In this document: piece by piece, positions 41,001-48,500 of the stretch
Numbering within the stretch: position 1 is the stretch's first letter
Layout of the letters: the number at the start of each line of letters is the position of its first letter
NCBI GenBank assembly: GCA_003956705.1
Contig: QZCP01000601.1
Span: 12,395-76,394 of the forward strand
Length of the DNA stretch: 64,000 nt
From: Brevipalpus yothersi
Lineage: Eukaryota; Arthropoda; Arachnida; Trombidiformes; Tenuipalpidae
Direction: 5' to 3'
Program-made: the position numbers and the translations under genes
The notes under the pieces: generated by a model
The model's input: only the letters and a program-made list of their open reading frames with translations
Told to the model about the DNA's origin: nothing
Database searches by the model: none

Positions 41001-42764
41001 ATCTCATAATGTGAATGAAAGATTGAAAAAAGTTCCTACTCTAATTGTGAGAATATATTAAACAATCATGATCATAATGCTATAAATGTTCTGCTGCCGA
41101 GAAAAACATAAGAAAAATTGGACACAACATTGCTGTGGCTTTAATCATTACAAAAATGAATTGGAATGGAATATTTCATTATCATTTCCGTCATCCTTTG
41201 TTCAGTATTTTTTCATGAATGCCTCATAAGGTTCAATTTGTTACATTGAATGTGAGCAAATACGCATCAATCTTTAACATCAATGAATCAATAGAGAATT
41301 GGCAATCAAAATACACTACTACTAGTTGCATCGTCTTGGAAAGCTTCTCTCTTTGCTCTGATTATTGGCAAGTGTTGAGTAGTCTTACTCAACACTATTA
41401 GTACTTGGTGAGAAGGGAAAGAGGAAGAAAATTCTTGCCATGATCCTATGAGAAATGCTCATAAGGGATAGATGGAAAGTTGGGAAGTAGAAGAGCCATA
41501 ACTACGTATTGTGTGTATGACAGTAGGTTTGGTATCAAATTATTCTTTCAAGGTATGTGTTGCAATACCTTCCCAAAATAAGATGAAAAAATCGCAGAAT
41601 TGGGAAAGTAAATTGGAATCAAGACTATTGTATGTTCTTATGCATATGCACAGAACAGCTTGAGAATATTCTCATCTAACGAATATTTGTGCAACTGAAT
41701 TGGCCTCAGTCTAAATACTCCAACAAATTCTCTCCTCTCGGCCATCGATAAGTGTCTCAGTGGACATTAGAGCGAAAATTTATCTGGACCGTTCTCTTGG
41801 ACCTTGATTATCATCACTTTATCTGACCAAATACCACAAAGTCAAAGTTTGTGTATACATGTGAGCGTTGAAGCAAAAATAGTGGGCAAGAATGGCAAAA
41901 ACACAGAGAGCAAACTAGTGAATCGATTGAATTTTGCAAAAAGAGGGCAAAACTCGCTCTCTCTTTCTCTCTCTCTCTTCACTTTCTTTGGCCAGGTAAG
42001 TTGAGTATTGATTTTGTGGCCTGTATGTGTGGAATAAGAGTGAACACACCATGCTCTGCTTGTGTGGAGAGTCTTTCTCCCTTCTTATGGATAAAAGTGC
42101 TACAAAAGTTCCATGAAGAACGATAAAAGTGAATCAAAATGGAAACTATGGATATTCTCTGAGCCGTGAATCCTCTCGGGCAAGTGAAAATGAGTCGCAA
42201 AATTTTAATGGACACAAGAGAAGCGAAAATGGAAACCCATGCTGTTATGGACTCAAATCGCCGTGAGTGTTTGTGTGTATATATATTCGCAAAAGTGTAA
42301 TTCAAGGAAGTGAGAGAGAGAGTGTGTGTATGTAAGTATATGTTGGGATAAAAGTGAAGATGAGAGAGAAGAGAGAGTCAAAAAGTATGGCAAAAGATTA
42401 ACTTTTCTCACTTTTTCGCTCCATGCTCACCCACACACTTATAACACACACAGACACATGCTTATCCGGACAGCGTGTTAAGAATGCCCAGATGACTTTG
42501 ACCGCTACATTTCACACTTCACACTTTTCAAATGGAATCATCATCATATATATTGTGGGTATAAACAAAATATGTGAACATTGGCCAGTGAAATATATAT
42601 ACATGTACATATATACATGTATATAAATATAATGTATGTACTGGGGTTAGGAGGAGGACAAAGAGAGAGAGAGAGGAATACTTACGAAGAGAATTATAGC
42701 GACGAATAATATTCTCCAGGAATGTATTCTGAGGTGCGACGAGCCCTCTTCGTCCCCCCGGCAT
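1..42764 (-). CDS. eag: Ether-a-go-go (Eag/KCNH1-5 type) voltage-gated K+ channel, 3'-incomplete
   Basis: Pore-forming subunit of a tetrameric plasma-membrane delayed K+ channel that repolarises excitable cells. Coding exons (minus strand): 42764-42686, 37865-37632, 35086-34833, 21643-21435, 10943-10757, 8919-8683, 7388-7181, 5349-4700, 2118-1352 and 350 to beyond position 1. The frame is continuous, giving about 1058 residues in the window. Seen in order: N-terminal cap beginning MPGGRRGLVAPQNTF, PAS domain, S1-S4 with the S4 run KVVRLLRLGRVVRK, S5, pore filter SVGFGN (residues 445-450), S6, C-linker, cyclic-nucleotide-binding homology domain ending in the YNL intrinsic-ligand motif, a calmodulin-site-like segment (LVRKIFSKFRK), a C-terminal coiled coil, and a Ser/Pro-rich tail that runs off the window. 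The cap and PAS sequence match Drosophila Eag rather than Erg or Elk. The start has A at -3 and gives the conserved cap. Introns are very large (up to 13.2 kb) and microsatellite-rich. Confidence 0.96.
351..1351 (-). other. eag intron 9
   Basis: One-kilobase GT-AG intron between the coiled-coil exon and the C-terminal tail. It holds a GAAA-rich stretch at about 629-652. I see no other coding signal. Confidence 0.75.
1352..2118 (-). CDS. eag: eag coding exon 9: C-terminal region with calmodulin-site-like and coiled-coil segments
   Basis: Starts LIFRKVADVRREMELAERRK right after the cNBHD, then LVRKIFSKFRK (calmodulin-site-like), a low-complexity Ser/Thr/Asn region with runs TTTTTT and NNNNN, and a coiled coil (LIDMRVDLKLEIQKLNNRV) matching the assembly domain of Eag. 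Its acceptor sits directly against a long CT microsatellite. The donor is GTGAGT in phase 2. Confidence 0.93.
2119..4699 (-). other. eag intron 8
   Basis: 2.6-kb intron. It contains a long GA/CT repeat at its 3' end and shorter CT or GA tracts at about 3726-3752 and 4059-4081. No supported gene. Confidence 0.75.
2123..2177. repeat. GA/CT microsatellite against eag exon 9 acceptor
   Basis: About 27 GA units on the plus strand. In the transcript this is CT and forms the pyrimidine tract directly before TATAG and exon 9. Confidence 0.95.
4700..5349 (-). CDS. eag: eag coding exon 8: S6, C-linker and cNBHD
   Basis: Largest channel-core exon (650 nt). It opens with ALLYATIFGHVTTIIQQM (S6 end), then the C-linker (MLNNVREFMKLHEVPKAL) and the complete cyclic-nucleotide-binding homology fold (HSAPGDLLYHSGES, VVAILGKGDVFGD), ending in LTYNLRHR. 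The YNL motif fills the ligand pocket in Eag-family structures, so cyclic nucleotides probably do not gate the channel. Confidence 0.96.
6787..6838. repeat. GA microsatellite
   Basis: Pure GA dinucleotide run of about 26 units in eag intron 7. Confidence 0.95.
7084..7133. repeat. GA microsatellite
   Basis: GA run of about 25 units in eag intron 7, about 50 bp past the pore-exon donor in the sense direction. Confidence 0.95.
7181..7388 (-). CDS. eag: eag coding exon 7: pore loop, selectivity filter, S6 start
   Basis: Codes for the turret (SELTSPPGMRPASELVGG), pore helix (YITALYFTMTCMTS), filter SVGFGN and start of S6 (VFTICMMIIG). The filter has the F of Eag/KCNH channels in place of the Y of Shaker. 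The donor is GTGAGT in phase 1. Confidence 0.96.
7389..8682 (-). other. eag intron 6
   Basis: 1.3-kb intron within the S5-pore turret. It contains a short CT tract near 7765-7789 and CA-rich sequence near 8493-8529. No supported gene. Confidence 0.75.
8683..8919 (-). CDS. eag: eag coding exon 6: S4 voltage sensor, S5 and start of turret
   Basis: Codes for S4 with regularly spaced arginines (VVRLLRLGRVVRK), then S5 (MLILLLCFYMLVGHWLACIW) and the start of the S5-pore turret (WLWKLGNITK). The donor AAG|GTATAT is weaker than the others in this gene, but the phase-0 join to exon 7 is consistent. Confidence 0.93.
8920..10756 (-). other. eag intron 5
   Basis: 1.8-kb intron between the S3 and S4 exons. 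AT-rich with a purine-rich stretch near 9055-9145. No supported gene. Confidence 0.75.
10757..10943 (-). CDS. eag: eag coding exon 5: S2-S3
   Basis: Codes for S2 (SIVDVIFFIDIVLNFHTTFV), the loop GEVVSDPKIIRMNYLKSWF and S3 (IIDLLSCLPYDIFNAF). These carry the acidic voltage-sensor residues typical of Eag. The donor is GTGAGT in phase 0. Confidence 0.95.
11561..11624. repeat. CT microsatellite
   Basis: Pure CT run of 32 units in eag intron 4. Confidence 0.95.
14491..14557. repeat. GA microsatellite
   Basis: GA run of about 33 units in eag intron 4. Confidence 0.95.
16251..16303. repeat. CT microsatellite
   Basis: CT run of about 26 units in eag intron 4. Confidence 0.95.
18235..18271. repeat. 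GA microsatellite
   Basis: GA run of about 18 units in eag intron 4. Confidence 0.92.
21435..21643 (-). CDS. eag: eag coding exon 4: S1 segment
   Basis: Codes for the conserved pre-S1 stretch (PQYRQEAPKTPPHILLHYC), then S1 (WDWIILCLTFYTAIMVPFNV) and the S1-S2 loop. The donor splits a serine codon (AG|GTAAGT). Introns of 13.2 kb and 10.5 kb flank it. Confidence 0.95.
22726..22771. repeat. CT microsatellite
   Basis: CT run of about 22 units in eag intron 3. Confidence 0.93.
25717..25775. repeat. GA microsatellite
   Basis: GA run of about 29 units in eag intron 3. Confidence 0.94.
26606..26652. repeat. CT microsatellite
   Basis: CT run of about 23 units in eag intron 3, preceded by interrupted CTTT units. 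Confidence 0.93.
26872..26900. repeat. GTA trinucleotide repeat
   Basis: About nine GTA units in eag intron 3. Confidence 0.9.
28093..28147. repeat. GA microsatellite with AAAG interruptions
   Basis: Interrupted GA run in eag intron 3, directly beside a coding-like minus-strand segment. Confidence 0.92.
30190..30254. repeat. GA microsatellite
   Basis: Pure GA run of about 32 units in eag intron 3. Confidence 0.95.
33144..33184. repeat. GA microsatellite
   Basis: GA run of about 20 units in eag intron 3. Confidence 0.93.
33527..33594. repeat. CT microsatellite
   Basis: Near-pure CT run of about 33 units in eag intron 3. Confidence 0.95.
34833..35086 (-). CDS. eag: eag coding exon 3: end of PAS domain and linker to S1
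   Basis: Codes for PAS strands (PLWLLLHIAPIKNEKD, LFLLTFRDITALKQP) and the basic linker with LARSVTRSRS. The acceptor is TTCACAG and the donor GTAAGT in phase 0. Confidence 0.95.
35317..35367. repeat. GA microsatellite
   Basis: GA run of about 25 units in eag intron 2. Confidence 0.94.
35888..35953. repeat. CT microsatellite left of the assembly gap
   Basis: CT run of about 33 units that leads into the left copy of the 50-bp duplicate. Confidence 0.94.
35954..36003. repeat. 50-bp sequence duplicated across the gap (left copy)
   Basis: Begins CGCACACACACACAGTATGA and ends at the first N. It is identical over 50 bp to 36241-36290, and both copies follow a CT tract. Confidence 0.97.
36004..36160. 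other. Assembly gap (157 N)
   Basis: Run of N inside eag intron 2. It lies between two CT-repeat tracts and is flanked by duplicated unique sequence, so its true content is uncertain. Confidence 0.99.
36161..36240. repeat. CT microsatellite right of the assembly gap
   Basis: CT run of 40 units starting directly after the N run and leading into the right copy of the 50-bp duplicate. Confidence 0.95.
36241..36290. repeat. 50-bp sequence duplicated across the gap (right copy)
   Basis: Identical to 35954-36003. Unique sequence continues to the right of this copy. Confidence 0.97.
37632..37865 (-). CDS. eag: eag coding exon 2: PAS domain core
   Basis: Codes for PAS residues including FLLANAQIVEYPIVYC and GYNRAEVMQKSC, nearly as in Drosophila Eag. 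The acceptor follows a CT-rich tract and TAG. The donor is GTAAGT in phase 1. It joins the previous exon as a split proline codon. Confidence 0.95.
37866..42685 (-). other. eag intron 1 (4.8 kb)
   Basis: Intron between the cap exon and the first PAS exon. The 3' end is CT-rich, with a GA tract at about 37976-38003. Otherwise AT-rich with short pyrimidine tracts and no supported gene. Confidence 0.75.
42686..42764 (-). CDS. eag: eag coding exon 1: start codon and N-terminal cap
   Basis: Codes for the 26-residue amphipathic cap, including LVAPQNTFLENIIRR, which packs on the PAS/cNBHD unit in Eag channels. It ends in phase 1 at a GTAAGT donor. ATG is at 42764-42762, five bases after a 14-bp palindrome. 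Confidence 0.93.
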
Positions 42765-43324
42765 CTTAACATTACGTAATGTAAATCGGCTGATTTGAAT
42801 ATTGATCAAAAAGAGTGTTGAAATGTATTAAAAACAACAATGATCAAGATTATCACTAGAATAAATATACATATATGGATAGTTTTTAATGATCCAGAGA
42901 AACATTCAATGATTTAATGCATTTATAAAAAAACATAGATCAGAAAAATATACACGAATGAAGACAATCACAAACATGCTGTATATCACATTTTTCACCT
43001 CATTCGCTGTTTTCCTTCGCCGTTTGCTGATTGTGGTGAGCAGCTTTGGATGATACGAAAGCCGACTTGGAAATAAAGATGATATATAATCAGTGACAAA
43101 TGAAGGAGGAGGAGGTGGCGGCTGTGAAAAGAGAAAGACGATTTTCACCTCTCATTCACTCACAACTTGGAACTTAAGAAAACGAAGCTAGTCGCTCGAT
43201 GAAAGAGAGACGAAGGGAGATAGAAACGAAAAAGTGAGAAAAACTACAGAGAGAGAGTAAAAGAGAGAGAATCTCACTCGAAGCCTGTGGTTACGAATAG
43301 TAGGCAAGCGTGGAGACATAGATA
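42765..43324 (-). other. eag 5' flank / region downstream of the secreted-protein gene
   Basis: 560 bp between the eag start codon and the stop of the next gene. It should hold eag 5' UTR or an upstream intron and the 3' UTR of the secreted-protein gene. No clear promoter or polyadenylation signal was assigned. Confidence 0.5.
42769..42782. promoter_or_regulatory. 14-bp perfect palindrome ACATTACGTAATGT
   Basis: Perfect inverted repeat centred on TTACGTAA, five bases upstream of the eag ATG. The core equals the consensus for PAR-bZIP/NFIL3-type factors (vrille and Pdp1 families in insects). Chance could also give such a palindrome a few times in 64 kb, so function is only possible. Confidence 0.3.
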
Positions 43325-44220
43325 TCATATATTTTTGAGCCAATCTATCTCTTCTTTTGGACATGGTAGAGCTACATTTGACTGAGATCTACACTTCCAT
43401 CCTCTTGCCTCATCATCCCATTTAATTTCAGCGAGTTTCGGTTTTGGAGAATATGATGATGTTTGCAATGCTGTTGATTTGCTGGATTTTTCAGCTGGTG
43501 TGGGGCCAGTGGAGGAGGCTGGAACAGTGGAAGTTTCTTCTTTCGATTTATTCTTTACTGTTTTGGTAGTAGTAAATTTTGAGGAGGAATATGATGTTGA
43601 TACCGGCAGCGCAGTTGATTTTGTTGAATTTCCGATCAAAGTGGAACCAACCAATGTTGAGGGAGTAGTTGCAACCTTGGAATCATTTTTGGCAATTTTA
43701 TCAGTATATTTTGGCGAATGTGATGCGGAAGGCGTTGATGGTTCATTCAATTTCACGGAAGATGAGGAGCTGGTGAATACTTTAGTAGTGGAAGTTTCAA
43801 TTTTAGATTCGTTCTTAGTTTTTTCAACAGTATTTTTTGTGATATAGGATGAGTTTGGAAGATTAGTTGATCCTTCTGAGATGGGCATCGATGTTGATTC
43901 AATCAACATTGGAGTAGTAGTCTCTATTTTAGAATTATTTTTGACCTTTTCGATTACATTATTTGGACTGTATGATGAGGCAGGTTTCATAGTTGATCTT
44001 TGCAAATTTCCTGTCGATGTGGTCAAAGTGGATGCTGAGACAGTATTAACACTGGTTGTTTCCAGTTCAGAATTATGAATAGCTGTTTTAGTTGTTAATT
44101 CTAGCGAATATGATGTCGGCAAAACTGTTGATCCTTCAAGTTTATCAACTGGGATGGTAGAATCGGCAAATACTGAGGTGGTTGTAGTTTCAGCTTCAGA
44201 TTTGTTTGCAGCTGATTTCA
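43325..44220 (-). CDS. Secreted-protein gene exon 2: repeat region and C-terminus
   Basis: Acceptor TTTACACTTTACAG, then a long uninterrupted frame through all repeat units to a TGA. The frame stays open for 298 codons in AT-rich DNA, which strongly supports real coding. Confidence 0.8.
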
Positions 44221-44375
44221 CTGTAAAGTGTAAATGAGAAAAAATTGAATTAAATGTTTTCAATCTCAAAGATTCACTATTTACCTGGAAAGATCCAGTC
44301 TCTTATGTGATGCCAAGTAGCAAAAGAATGGCCGAAAACGGAAAGAAAAAGTAGCAAATTGATTGGAAAATTCAT
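43325..44375 (-). CDS. Secreted Ser/Thr-rich repeat protein, unrecognised (328 aa)
   Basis: Two exons, 44375-44285 and 44220-43325, joined across a 64-bp GT-AG intron that splits a valine codon; the total of 987 nt is in frame. Residues 1-19 (MNFPINLLLFLSVFGHSFA) read as a signal peptide. The body is dominated by Ser and Thr and consists of about six degenerate units of 43-46 residues. Each unit carries a motif like K-N-x-S-K-x-E-T (five of the six hold an N-glycosylation sequon) and most end in a Y-S-P-like turn. The last 40 residues differ: they contain WDDEARGWKC, a second cysteine and an acidic/aromatic end, with no membrane segment or GPI-type tail. I infer an extracellular, heavily O- and N-glycosylated mucin-like protein, perhaps cuticular, salivary or mucosal. 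I recognise no family. Confidence 0.75.
44285..44375 (-). CDS. Secreted-protein gene exon 1: signal peptide
   Basis: Codes for 30 residues plus one base: a hydrophobic leader followed by WHHIRDWIFP. The donor CCAG|GTAAAT is in phase 1 and matches the acceptor of exon 2. Confidence 0.75.
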
Positions 44376-45338
44376 ATTGAATAATTTTTTTACTTCACTT
44401 TAATAAAGTATTCAATTGTGACAAAGGTTATAATTATGATTTAATCCGAATGATTTTGTGACTTGAAAAGGCAGGAGTGAATAAGAACAAGTAATAAAGA
44501 ACAAAGGAAAAGTGAAAGAGAGGAGAAAAGATGTGAATAGACTCGGATGATGACAATTAATGAGAAGGCTTTTAGACTCCTTTCCAAATGATTGGAGAAC
44601 AAATGTGAGAGTTGAGTGAGAATCGAGAAAAATCGGAGGTCAAATGAGGCACAAGGTGGTCAAGATCGGGGGGTGAAGGCCAGTACAATGATTCAAGGAG
44701 ATAGATGGTTGAGCATCAACATCGATGGCAACACTGATCCCTCTATACCTTGATCGCATTGTTTTTGATCGGAATTAAAAAGTTTTGCACTTGAATTGTA
44801 GATCAATCCACAGGACAACTTGGGTTTGAAGACGTCAATTGATGGAAGGCACATTTTCATTGAGTTGAATGATTTTCTGAAGGACTCGAGAAGACATGAA
44901 TTAATAACAGGTTAACCTTTCGAGCTTTGATCTCTCACAGTCTCTTAAAAATTATCTGAGGTATCATATAAATAAGAGCATTGGATGGTAGAATTTTGAT
45001 GAAGGAAAAAACGACCGTTTGTAAGATTAAGAGCAATTGAATGTGATGGAAGACAGGACGGTAGTCACAGAGATGGACAACAATTTTAGAAACTTGGAAT
45101 CTAACAGATCTCAAGAAAAGTAAGAGGATCTGGTAACACTTATAACTGTAGAGAAAGAGATGTTGGTGTATTAAAAAAGAATTGGGATGAACAATGAACG
45201 ATGGGGGACAACTAAATACTGGCCATTTGCTGGTTGAAAAAAGATGATGAATTTGACTGAACGAGAATGAGATGAATGGACGGTTTCCATGGAAGGAATA
45301 GGTTGAAATGATATGTGACTCTACTTGATTTAAAAATT
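44376..45338 (-). other. Intergenic region between the secreted-protein gene and ROCK
   Basis: About 960 bp. It should hold the ROCK 3' UTR and the promoter of the downstream gene. An ATTAAA on the minus strand at 44440-44445 is a possible polyadenylation signal. Nothing else was recognised. Confidence 0.5.
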
Positions 45339-45520
45339 TCATTTAGCAGCATAACCGCCTTTCTCGATTTTCTTACGCAATTTAGATACCCAATATTGCT
45401 GCTCTTCAATATTTCCTGCAAGAAGTAGAAGTTCTTTGGCGCTGTTTGGATCATAGTTCACTTTACAAGGAGCTATCTTTCCTTCAGTGAGGTGTTCACG
45501 ATGAACCTTTACACGACATC
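45339..45520 (-). CDS. Rok: ROCK exon 14: C1 end, second half of PH domain, stop
   Basis: Codes for CRVKVHREHLTEGKIAPCK, then NSAKELLLLAGN and the final PH helix (QYWVSKLRKKIEKGG), ending AAK and TGA. The post-PH tail of human ROCK is absent. Confidence 0.93.
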
Positions 45521-48500
45521 CTGGAATAGAGAGAGAGAGCCAGAACAATCATGAATTATGAATCAGGAGAGTGTGAATAAAAACAATTAATCGGTAGGCG
45601 TATAATAGGTGCTGCCTAAACAATAAGCTTGCAGGCTGCTTCACACTTACTTCTGCACTCTAAAGCTAAGGGAGGATTGAACATATGCCAGAGTGGTTTG
45701 GTACAAACTTCACATGTGGTAGGCATATGATAACTGATGGGCAGAAGATCATGACCTTTGTGCTGCTCAGTTCCTGGTTGAGGCAACTGTAAAAGAAGCC
45801 ATTGAAAGAATGAGTTATACAAGCTTATGGTAGAAATATGTGTTAATGTCATGCAAAATTTGAAACAAGGTCATCACCAGGTTTTCAAGAGCAAAGGAAA
45901 AATTAAAAACATTATATGCCCTCACAGTTCAGTGACACTGCAAAGTACTTACCTCTTTCTGAGACTCTGATGAATTTAAATCGGTGGGTTTTCGACTTTC
46001 CCCTTCACCAGCGTACAAGAGCTGAAATAGTTTAAAAACAAATTGGAATAATTTCTGGCAAAGATCCAGCAGAATCTTTCTCTCTTTCTGGAAAGTTTTT
46101 CTCACCTGGAAAATCCTAGGAATTTCTTTAGCATCAGCACGAATAACATCTCCTTGAGTGACTGGTCGAACGTAAAAAAGTTTGCTGAAATGGCGAGAAC
46201 AATTGGATTAGATTGGTATTGATAAAATGGTATGATCTATTTACCTCAGGTCTAAAATCAGAGCTGGATCAGCTTTTGCTTTATCCACTTCACTGTTATA
46301 AAAAATTATTTTTCTACTGGAAACAACCACATATTGACGACGCCAACCATAACGTTTGATATTTTGCTTGTTAGGAATGGAGAGCCATCCTTCTAAGCGC
46401 ATATTTTCAACATCATCTGAATCATTGTTGACTAATGAAAGTTGACTGGAGTGGAGATCAATGGTCGTTATGGACTCTCGATGATTGATTCGTAATCTTA
46501 AGTTTTCAATTTCGGAATCTTTGGAGTCGACTTCCATCTGAAGCTTGATCTTTGCTTGGTTTTCTTCATTTAATGAGGCTTGCAACTCAGAGATCTCTTT
46601 CTGGAACCTAGAAACCATCTGATCATATTTCTCCCGTTCCTAAAGAAGAATGATGCCAGATTATTATCTCACATGTGCATGATGAATGTGCAAAAATACT
46701 AACTGTTGTGAGGTCTTGCTGCAGTTTTCGGCATTCTTTCTCTTTCTTGCGCAGATCGGTGGAGCTTGACTTGTGTTTTTTGCCAGCAAGGTTCATGTTT
46801 TCTTTTCTAGTCATTATTTCCTCTAATTTGTAGACAGCCTGAAGAAAAAAAAGATGCAATATGAGAAGAACAATTCCTCACCATCATTCTGAATCTTACC
46901 TGTGTTTTGAGATCTCTTTCGCGTTTCAATTGTTTTTCGAATATCTCTTCTTGATTCATAGCTTGATTTTTAAGGTTGTTAATATCTGTTGAAGAATTAT
47001 CAAATGATTATCATATTTTTCTTTAAAGTAGCGACAGGATAAAATTACCTTGCTGCATTTGATGAACTTTCTCGCCCAACTCCTCCTTCTCCGACTCAAG
47101 AGTTTCAATTTTTTTGTTAAGTTCACTTTCTATCTCTAGGTGCTTGTTGATCTCTGCTTCTTTTAGAGCCAGGTTATGCTCAAGACGCCTCTCGAGCTCT
47201 TGAATTTCAAGTTCACGAACAGCTTTTGCTTGCTCCAAATCGGCCAACTGAGAGTTCAGAGTGTCTAGTTTTTTGTTGAGACTGTTTCTGTGGTAGAATG
47301 CAAGAGAAAATAATACTGTTGAGGTGCTTCGATTACGGCACAAAATAGAGCTCTCTTACTTTTCATCAATCAAAACGGTGATAGACTTCTGCTTCTCATC
47401 GATTTCTTCTTGAAGATGTACGACTTGCCCCTTATAGAGTGATGCAAAACTTTGTTGAATATCGTGTGCACTTTGGATTTCTTTCATTTGTGCGACTGTT
47501 TCTGAGCACGAAGTGTTGAGCTTGCTGATTTCCTCTTCCAGCTTAGATTTTATCTCTTTATGCTCACTCAAATCCTTATTCAATTGTTGCTCACTTTGCC
47601 TCAATCTATCCAGCTCATCCTGTGATTCTTTAAACTCATTCTCAGCTGCAGTCTGAAGAGCAATGCAATGTTAAATAGGAAATTTATCGAATAATTGTTT
47701 TCAAATCTTACCTGTGTTTTGAGGTCTATTTCGCGTTTCAATTGCTTCTCGAATATCTCTTCTTGATTCATTGTTTGATTCTTCAAATTGTTGATCTCTG
47801 TTAAAAGTTATCGAGAAGATGAATATTTTGTATCCCGAGAGAGAAAGTAGAGAAATTACCTTGTTGCATTTGATGAACTTTCTCTCCAAGTTCCTCTTTC
47901 TCCGATTCAAGAGCTTCAATTTTTTTGTTCAGCTCGGTTTCCATCTCCAAGTACTTACTGATCTCAGCATCTTTAGAATTGAGATTATTCTCGAGACGTC
48001 TCTCCAGTTCTTGCATCTCAAGTTCACGAACAGTTTTTTCCTTCTCCAAATCAGCCAACTGAGAGTTCAGGCTGTCGAGCTTTTTGTTGAGACTGTTCCT
48101 ATGACAGAGAACAAAAAAAGATGACGATGCTGAGATGCTTTAGGATCTATTTTAAATAGAGTTTGCTTACTTTTCTTCAGTCAGATCAGAGATAGATTTT
48201 AGCTTCTCGTCGATTTCTTCTTGTAAATGTTCAACTTGTCCCTTATAGAGTGACACAAAGCTTTGCTGAGTATCATATGCAACTTGAATTTTCTTCATTT
48301 GTGCGACTGTTTCTGAGCACGAGTTGTTGAGTCTGGATATTTCCTCCTCCAGACTCGATTTTATCACTTTATAATCGCTCAAATCTTTACTCAATTGTTG
48401 CTCGCTTTGCCTCAATCTATATAGTTCATCCTGAGAGTCTTTAACCTCATTCTGCGCTGCGTTACGCTTAGTAGCCTCATCTTCCACTTGTGCTTTGAGG

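Larger units (their letters stand above)
46900..48494 (-). repeat. Tandem intragenic duplication in ROCK (2 x 206 codons)
   Basis: Copy 1: the last 98 codons of exon 3 plus exons 4 and 5 (residues 441-646). Copy 2: exons 6-8 (residues 647-852). Exon sizes 239 and 86 are identical in both copies. The paired introns are 72/72 and 62/63 bp, and introns 3 and 6 still align in their 3' halves. The duplication is therefore genomic, not a retro-copy. Confidence 0.95.

Noticed and set aside
43479..44078. Plus-strand open frames opposite the secreted-protein gene (Val/Glu/Phe-rich)
   Set aside because: They are antisense shadows of the Ser/Thr-rich minus-strand frame, which has a signal peptide and a consistent intron.
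45651..45786. Apparent loss of a C1 zinc ligand in ROCK (V where human has C in HVKC)
   Set aside because: By the C1 spacing pattern that cysteine is not a ligand. The Cys/His ligands used in ROCK proteins are kept.
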